A stretch of 64,000 nt of DNA from JASHPR01 sp963795055 (GTDB taxonomy: Bacteria; Actinomycetota; Actinomycetes; Streptosporangiales; Streptosporangiaceae), in contig CAWCGJ010000022.1 in NCBI GenBank assembly GCA_963795055.1, positions 1 to 64,000 on the forward strand. Reading direction: 5' to 3'. The notes under the pieces are model-generated. The model worked only from the letters and a program-made list of their open reading frames with translations. It searched no databases and had not been told where the DNA came from. Within the stretch, counting starts at the first letter, position 1. Every line of letters begins with the position of its first letter. This document shows, piece by piece, positions 58,991-64,000 of the stretch. The translations under genes were made by a program, and so were the position numbers.

Positions 58991-59360
58991 CTGGACGGCC
59001 GAAGAACTCGACACGATCGGCGCGGCGGACGAATTGCGGATCGCGGCGCTGCGGCCGGACGGGTCGCTCCGCCCGTACACCACGATCTGGGTCGTCCGGG
59101 TCGGCGACGACCTGTACGTGCGGTCCTACCGGGGCCGCGACGGCGCCTGGTTCCGGTCGGTGCTGCGACGCCCCGAGGGGAGCATCCGGGTCGGCGGGCT
59201 GACCCGCGACGTCACATTCGCTGAACCCGCGGATGCCGACCAGGCCGCGATCGACCAGGCCTACCGGAGCAAGTACGCGCGACACGGCGCGGCGTACGTC
59301 GACCCGATGGTGAGCTCCGCGGCGCGCGCGGCCACGCTGCAGCTCACCGCTCGCGCCTAA
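58983..59360 (+). CDS. DUF2255 family protein
   Basis: 125 residues from ATG 58983 after GGAGGAGGAG. The fold is a small PPOX-like beta barrel: DELRIAALRPDGSLRPYTTIWVVRVGDDLYVRSYRGRDGAWFRSVLR, then GGLTRDVTFAEPADADQAAIDQAYRSKYAR. DUF2255 proteins are related in shape to flavin- or F420-binding nitroreductase-like barrels, but none is characterised well. It follows the small ORF with an overlap. The gap to the next gene is 124 bp. Confidence 0.88.
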   Translation: MSDWTAEELDTIGAADELRIAALRPDGSLRPYTTIWVVRVGDDLYVRSYRGRDGAWFRSVLRRPEGSIRVGGLTRDVTFAEPADADQAAIDQAYRSKYARHGAAYVDPMVSSAARAATLQLTARA

Positions 59361-59484
59361 TCGCACGCCGACGCCCTGGCCGCGCTCGTCGCCGCCCGGC
59401 CGGCCTCCGGCAGGCCTGCGCGCCGGACCCGGGCCGCCGAGACGGACACGGCCGGCGCCTGACCACCGGGACGGGCTCGGGCCG

Positions 59485-60045
59485 ATGCCGCTGATCACGT
59501 TCGGGCACGGGACCGCCAGCGCCGAGCGGATCGCCGGGCTGCTGGACGCCGCGGAGGTGACGGTGCTGGTCGACGTGCGCATCGCGCCGGGCAGCCGCCG
59601 CCACCCCCACGTCGCCCGGGCTGAGCTGGAGCGCTGGCTGCCCGATGACGGCATCTCCTACCGGTGGGAGAAACGGCTGGGCGGCTTCCGGCGGCCTGCG
59701 CCCGGTTCCCCCGACGTGGCCTGGCGGGAGGAGGCCTTCCGCGGGTACGCCGGCTACATGCGGCAGCCGGAGTTCGCGGCGGCCATCGACGAAGTGCTCG
59801 CTCAGGCCGCCGGCCAGCCCGTCGCGGTGATGTGCAGCGAGAGCCTCTGGTGGCGCTGCCACCGGCGGCTGATCGCCGACTTCGCTGAGATCGCCCGCGG
59901 GGTGCCGGTCCGCCACCTCATGCACGACGGCCGGCTGGCCGCGCACCGCCCCTCGCCGGGCGTCCGGCTGCGCGAGGACGGCCTGCTGGTCTACGACGCG
60001 GGCCAGGAACAGCTGGAATGGGAACAGCCGGATATGCGCTCGTAA
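59485..60045 (+). CDS. DUF488 family protein
   Basis: 186 residues from ATG 59485. It starts LITFGHGTASAERIAGLLDAAEVTVLVDVRIAPGSRR, the T-I-G-H-S/T opening and VDVR motif of DUF488. AVMCSESLWWRCHRRLIADF is the C-terminal signature with Cys and His. The function of the family is unknown; some members are near DNA-repair or stress genes. The following 221-bp gap (60046-60266) is unusually AT-rich and contains the promoter of the next gene. Confidence 0.9.
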   Translation: MPLITFGHGTASAERIAGLLDAAEVTVLVDVRIAPGSRRHPHVARAELERWLPDDGISYRWEKRLGGFRRPAPGSPDVAWREEAFRGYAGYMRQPEFAAAIDEVLAQAAGQPVAVMCSESLWWRCHRRLIADFAEIARGVPVRHLMHDGRLAAHRPSPGVRLREDGLLVYDAGQEQLEWEQPDMRS

Positions 60046-60266
60046 AGAGCTGTTGAACTGGGCGGACAAGAGCGCAGGCCACCCAATTCGGCGCGGCCTG
60101 GCTTGCCAGCTTTCGCCCGATACAGAGATCATCGGCCCAGCCCGCTCATGACCTAAATTCACGGTTTATGACTATAAAGGCATGCCCCGAAATCGGGCCT
60201 AGTCAATTCTGGGTGCCCGGCTTAGTCTGGAAATCACGGTTCCCAGGGGTGGGGGGGTAAGGAATC

Positions 60267-62675
60267 ATGCGCAGATCATCCTGGCAAATTGCACTCATTG
60301 CCGCGCCAGTTCTGATCACCGGTCTCAGTATCGTAGCCGCCCCGGCAGCGCAAGCGGCGGGCGAATCGATCGTCACCACGCTGTACGCCTATCCGACGCT
60401 CTCGAGCTGGGGGCAGGTCGAGGCGGCTGCGCCCACGGTCAGCGGGGCCATCGTGGACATCTGCGCTCCCGACGGGTCCGGATCGGGCTGCAACGGCCAG
60501 CCGGCCGACGCGGCCAACCCGGCCTGGCCTGCGACGATCCAGGCGCTGCAGTCCGCGGGCATCACGCCGCTTTACTACATATGGACCGACTACGGCGCGA
60601 CGCCGCTGGCAACCGTTGAGAGCGAATTGCAGAACGCTATTACCTGGTACGGCGTTGCCAGTCCCATGTTCGACGGGACGTCCGCTTCGGCGGGCGAAGC
60701 CAGCTACTACCAGGCCCTTTACAACTACGCGATCTCCGTGGGTGCCAAGACCGTGATGTTCAACCCGGGCACGGTCGTGCCGCAGAGCTATATGTTCGGG
60801 CCGAACGAGATACTGCAGATGTTCGAGGGATCACAGGCACAGTTCCAGGCCGCGTCGTTCCCGAGCTGGATGGCCGGATATCCGCCGTCGGAGTTCTCGG
60901 CCGTGATCAGCGCGGGTACGTCGGCGGGCCTGGCCGCCGATATCAGCGACGCCCAGCAGGACGGCATCGGGAACATCTACGTCAATGACGAAGCCGAGCC
61001 GCCGAATTACAGCACCCTGCCGGCCTTCTGGTCGACCGAGGTGCAGGACGCGGCCGGCACCGTCACTCAGGGATCCCAGACGATCACCTTCCCCAGCCCG
61101 GGCCCGGGCGTCGTGGGCCAGAACGCGACGCTGACCGCGACCGGCGGCGCGTCCGGCAACCCGGTCGTGTTCAGCGTGGATGCCAGCAGCGGCGCGGGGG
61201 TCTGCTCGGTGTCCGGGACGAACGGCTCGGCGGTGAGTTACCTGGCCGCCGGGACCTGCGTGATCGACGCCAACCAGGCCGCCGGCAACGGCTACGCGGC
61301 CGCCCCCCAGGTCCAGCAGACGATCACGGTGACCGCGGACGCGTCGACCCAGCTCGCGTTCACCGCCCAGCCGGGCGGCGGCGCGAACGGGGCCGCCTGG
61401 ACGGCCCAGCCCGCGGTATCGGTCGAGGACACGAGCGGCCAGGTGGTGACCGGCGACACCAGTGCGGTCACGCTGGCGATCGCCGCGCAGCCGGGTACCG
61501 GCGCCAGGCTGAGCTGCGCGGCCAACCCGGTGACCGCGACGGCGGGCGTGGCCTCGTTCGCCGGCTGCGAGATCACCGGCAAGGCCGGCACCTACACGCT
61601 CAAGGCGACCGACGGGACGCTCACCTCGGCCACGAGCAGCACGTTCACCGTCTCCGTGGGAGCCGCGGCGCAGCTCGCGTTCACGACCCAGCCGGCCGGC
61701 GGCGCCAGCGGGTCCAGCCTCGGGACCCAGCCCAAGGTCTCCGTCGAGGATTCCGGCGGGAACGTGGTGACCGGCAACACCAGCGCGGTGACGCTGGCGA
61801 TCGGCTCCCAGGCCGGGACCGGGGCGACGCTCGGCTGCGCCGCCAACCCGGTCACCGCGTCGGCCGGCGTCGCGTCATTCAGCGGCTGCAAGATCACCGG
61901 CAAGGCCGGCAGCTACACACTGACCGCGACCGACGGCAGCCTCACCCCGGCCGCCAGCAGCCCCCTCAGCATCACCGCGGGCGCGGCGGCGCAGCTCGGG
62001 TTCGCCACCCAGCCCGGCGGCGGCGCGAACGGGGCCGCGTGGTCCGCCCAGCCCGCGGTCGCGGTCGAGGACTCGTCCGGCAACGTGGTGACCGGCAGCA
62101 CCAGCTCGGTGACGCTGGCGATCGCGTCGCAGCCGGGCAGCGGCGCGACCCTGAGCTGTAAGAGCAACCCGGTCAGCGCGTCGGCCGGGGTCGCGTCGTT
62201 CGCCGGCTGCAAGATCACCGGCAAGGCGGGCAGCTACACCCTGAAGGCCACGGCCAGGAACCTCACCTCGGCGACCAGCAGCACGTTCACGGTCACCGCG
62301 GGCCCGGCCACGCGCCTGGTGTACACCACGCAGCCCGGCGGCGGCCCGAGCGGATCCGCCTGGTCCGCCCAGCCCGCGGTCGCGGTCGAGGACTCGTCCG
62401 GCAACGTGGTGACCGGCAGCACCAGTCCGGTGACGCTGGCGGTCGCGTCGCAGCCGGGCAGCGGCGCGACCCTGGGCTGCACCGCCAACCCGGCCACGGC
62501 CTCGGCCGGCGTGGCCGCGTTCGCGGGATGCGAGATCACCGGGAGGTCCGGCAGCTACACCCTGAGGGCCACCAGCAGCGGCCTGACCTCGGCCACCAGC
62601 AGCTCGTTCCGCGTCACCAGCGGGTCCTCGTCGGCCAGCCTGGCTGACGTGCTCGCCCACCTGGCATCGGGCTGA
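60267..62675 (+). CDS. Secreted spherulin-4-like protein with tandem Ig-like repeats
   Basis: 802 residues. A signal peptide (1-31, ending AQA-AG) leads to a domain of about 230 residues (IVTTLYAYPTLSSWGQVEAAAPTVSGAIVDICAPDG; LYYIWTDYG; TVMFNPGTVVPQSYM) of the spherulation-specific family 4, a TIM-barrel related to galactosaminidase-type glycoside hydrolases. An Ig-like region and four repeats of about 107 residues follow (VSVEDTSGQVVTG ... CEITGKAG motifs, each with two Cys). Repeats three and four are almost identical in DNA (period 321 bp, 62040 and 62361). It is probably an extracellular or wall-associated glycan-acting protein; there is no sortase signal. Confidence 0.85.
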   Translation: MRRSSWQIALIAAPVLITGLSIVAAPAAQAAGESIVTTLYAYPTLSSWGQVEAAAPTVSGAIVDICAPDGSGSGCNGQPADAANPAWPATIQALQSAGITPLYYIWTDYGATPLATVESELQNAITWYGVASPMFDGTSASAGEASYYQALYNYAISVGAKTVMFNPGTVVPQSYMFGPNEILQMFEGSQAQFQAASFPSWMAGYPPSEFSAVISAGTSAGLAADISDAQQDGIGNIYVNDEAEPPNYSTLPAFWSTEVQDAAGTVTQGSQTITFPSPGPGVVGQNATLTATGGASGNPVVFSVDASSGAGVCSVSGTNGSAVSYLAAGTCVIDANQAAGNGYAAAPQVQQTITVTADASTQLAFTAQPGGGANGAAWTAQPAVSVEDTSGQVVTGDTSAVTLAIAAQPGTGARLSCAANPVTATAGVASFAGCEITGKAGTYTLKATDGTLTSATSSTFTVSVGAAAQLAFTTQPAGGASGSSLGTQPKVSVEDSGGNVVTGNTSAVTLAIGSQAGTGATLGCAANPVTASAGVASFSGCKITGKAGSYTLTATDGSLTPAASSPLSITAGAAAQLGFATQPGGGANGAAWSAQPAVAVEDSSGNVVTGSTSSVTLAIASQPGSGATLSCKSNPVSASAGVASFAGCKITGKAGSYTLKATARNLTSATSSTFTVTAGPATRLVYTTQPGGGPSGSAWSAQPAVAVEDSSGNVVTGSTSPVTLAVASQPGSGATLGCTANPATASAGVAAFAGCEITGRSGSYTLRATSSGLTSATSSSFRVTSGSSSASLADVLAHLASG

Positions 62676-62773
62676 GCCGGCGCGGCGCTCAGCCGCGCGC
62701 CGCCTCCAGGTCCAGGATCGGGTGGGCATACATTCCTGGCCAGGCACGCGGTCGGGCGGCGAAGGGATATCGG

Positions 62774-63676
62774 ATGGCTCGGTCCTTGAGGTTCGGCCTG
62801 GTCGGCACCGGGCACTGGGCGCAGATCACGCACGCGCGGGCGCTCGCCTCCACCGACGGCATCGAGTTCGCCGCCGTCTGGGGCCGCAACGCCGACGCCG
62901 CGGCCGACCTGGCCGCCCGCTATCACGTGACGGCGCACCGCGACCTGTCGGAGTTCCTGGCCGGCGTCGACGCGGTCGCCTTCGCGGTGCCGCCGGACGT
63001 GCAGGCCCCGATCGCGATCCGCGCGGCCCGGGCCGGCAAGCACCTGCTGCTGGAAAAGCCCATCGCGGTCACGGCGGCCGAGGCGGATGCGCTGGCCGAC
63101 GCGGTCGAACAGGCCCGGGTCGCGTCCGTGGTCTTCTTCACCGCCCGGTTCCAGGACAACGTGCGGGCCTGGGAGGCCGAGGTCACGGCCTCCGGCGGCT
63201 GGGCCGGCGGGTGCGCGGTCTGGCTGGGCTCGGCCTTGCAGCCCGGGAGCCCGTTCAACACCCCGTGGCGCCGGGACAAGGGCGCCCTGTGGGATCTCGC
63301 CCCGCATATGGTCTCGCTGCTGTGGGCCAGCCTCGGCCCGGTGCGTTCGGTGACGGCCCAGGCCGGCCTGGCCGACGTCACCCATCTGATCCTGCGCCAT
63401 GAGGGCGGCGTGACCAGCACGGCGACCGTGACTCTGGACGCGCCCGAGAGCGCTGAGCTCAACGACCTGTTCCTGTGGGGGCGGGCCGGCCGGTCGGCGG
63501 CGCCGACGGCGGTGCCGGACCCGGTGACCCCGCTGCGGAACGCCCTGGCCGAACTGGCCGCCAACGTTCGGTCGGGGCAGGTCCGCCATCCGTGCGACGC
63601 CCGGTTCGGCCGGGACGTCGTCCACGTCCTGGCCGACGCGGAGGGCCAGATCAGCGCACGCTCGCCGTCTGGCTAG
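62774..63676 (+). CDS. Gfo/Idh/MocA-family oxidoreductase (short)
   Basis: 300 residues from ATG 62774. The Rossmann start is LRFGLVGTGHWAQITHARALAS (G-x-G-x-x-A/H), with LAGVDAVAFAVPPDVQ and LLLEKPIAV, the family signature with Lys. The C-terminal domain is shorter than usual (RRDKGALWDLAPHMVSLLWASLG). It probably oxidises a sugar or cyclic polyol. It is not related closely to the oxidoreductase at 25138. Its last 26 bp overlap a small gene on the other strand. Confidence 0.88.
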   Translation: MARSLRFGLVGTGHWAQITHARALASTDGIEFAAVWGRNADAAADLAARYHVTAHRDLSEFLAGVDAVAFAVPPDVQAPIAIRAARAGKHLLLEKPIAVTAAEADALADAVEQARVASVVFFTARFQDNVRAWEAEVTASGGWAGGCAVWLGSALQPGSPFNTPWRRDKGALWDLAPHMVSLLWASLGPVRSVTAQAGLADVTHLILRHEGGVTSTATVTLDAPESAELNDLFLWGRAGRSAAPTAVPDPVTPLRNALAELAANVRSGQVRHPCDARFGRDVVHVLADAEGQISARSPSG

Positions 63677-63818
63677 GTTCGTCGCCGGGCTCGGCCGTGT
63701 CCGGCCCGGGTGCAGGCGGAGGCGGGCCGGCCTCCAGCACCAGGGCGGCCCCGACGATCACGAGGATCGCGACCATGACAGCGGCGAAGGCGATGTAGAA
63801 CAGGGTCGAACCGCTCAT
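63651..63818 (-). CDS. Small single-helix membrane protein
   Basis: 55 residues from ATG 63818: MSGSTLFYIAFAAVMVAILVIVGAALV forms one helix, followed by an acidic Pro-rich tail (APGPDTAEPGDEPSQ). Such tiny proteins are common in actinobacteria and uncharacterised. It overlaps the 3' end of the oxidoreductase gene by 26 bp. Support comes from the clear start, the helix and the codon pattern. Confidence 0.6.
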   Translation of the reverse strand: MSGSTLFYIAFAAVMVAILVIVGAALVLEAGPPPPAPGPDTAEPGDEPSQTASVR

Positions 63819-63894
63819 GGCACACGATCGTTCCTGGTCGGCGGGGGATTGCCATGTGATGCGGATGGAGATGACATGAAGGCCCGGCCGCAGG

Positions 63895-64000
63895 TCATGG
63901 GGTCAGCCGGTAGAAACGCCAGGTCTCGTCCTCCAGCGGCAGGATCTCCACGCCGGCGAAGCCGGCCTGCTCGGCGTAGCGGCGCAGCGTGGCGGCCCGC
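63895..64000 (-). CDS. C-terminal end of a probable SAM-dependent methyltransferase (partial)
   Basis: The frame is open to the window edge on the minus strand and ends with RYAEQAGFAGVEILPLEDE, TWRFYRLTP and a stop at 63895-63897. This is the usual end of class I methyltransferases. Nothing more can be said without the upstream part. Confidence 0.6.
   Translation of the reverse strand, partial: RAATLRRYAEQAGFAGVEILPLEDETWRFYRLTP

Overview
The window looks like a chromosomal segment of a very GC-rich, multicellular-type actinobacterium (Streptosporangiales, Catenulisporales or Streptomyces-like). The signs are strong G/C bias at third codon positions, frequent GTG starts, ATGA/GTGA gene overlaps, and typical families: DUF2637 and DUF2993 proteins, an FHA-ABC exporter beside a Ser/Thr kinase with a beta-propeller, FurA-KatG, and ECF sigma, CHAT and subtilase genes. 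The genus cannot be fixed from sequence alone.

Layout. 1-2.1 kb: hemerythrin-like protein and a DHA2 drug exporter. 2.2-11.9 kb: a mobile-element pile-up. A decayed TniA/TniB transposon is cut by a RIT (recombinase-in-trio) element, RIT-A. The third recombinase gene of RIT-A is split by a second complete RIT element, RIT-B, and the right end of RIT-A is split by an IS1595-family IS. The right flank is a regulator gene that has lost its 5' part. 13.8-18 kb: small membrane protein, SDR relic, GntR-ABC operon and a DUF2637 protein. 18-21.3 kb: homogentisate-dioxygenase-like protein, a 32-bp tandem repeat, an EthD protein and a lone TnpB. 21.4-27.5 kb: cysS, rlmB, a PCMT-like methyltransferase, an oxidoreductase and a cation/proton antiporter. 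27.8-31 kb: small membrane protein, L,D-transpeptidase and secreted hydrolase. 30.8-37 kb: FHA-ABC exporter divergent from kinase-DUF2993. 37-39.2 kb: amine oxidase plus BHMT-like methyltransferase. 39.4-44.8 kb: ECF sigma, small partner, TPR-CHAT protease and a subtilase with a Cys/His tail. 45-50.5 kb: methyltransferase, MDR reductase with a PPOX relic, MscS channel, carotenoid oxygenase and GNAT. 50-55.8 kb: an orphan pair, then two regulator/target pairs with clear operators (TetR/O-methyltransferase, MarR/MFS), and NUDIX. 55.9-64 kb: FurA-KatG, DUF2255, DUF488, spherulin-4/Ig secreted protein, oxidoreductase and small ORFs.

Three points matter most. First, the two RIT elements share one end architecture in all four ends: 9-bp arm, 8 bp, 9-bp arm, 47 bp, inverted 9-bp arm. 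They carry 20-bp linker palindromes bounded by mirrored 6-bp sequences. Removing RIT-B restores an exact 329-codon recombinase gene. Second, the ECF sigma, CHAT and S8 protease cluster looks like a proteolytic signalling or conflict module. Third, at least eight otherwise intact genes carry single-base frameshifts, including essential cysS, so part of the apparent decay may be assembly error rather than biology.
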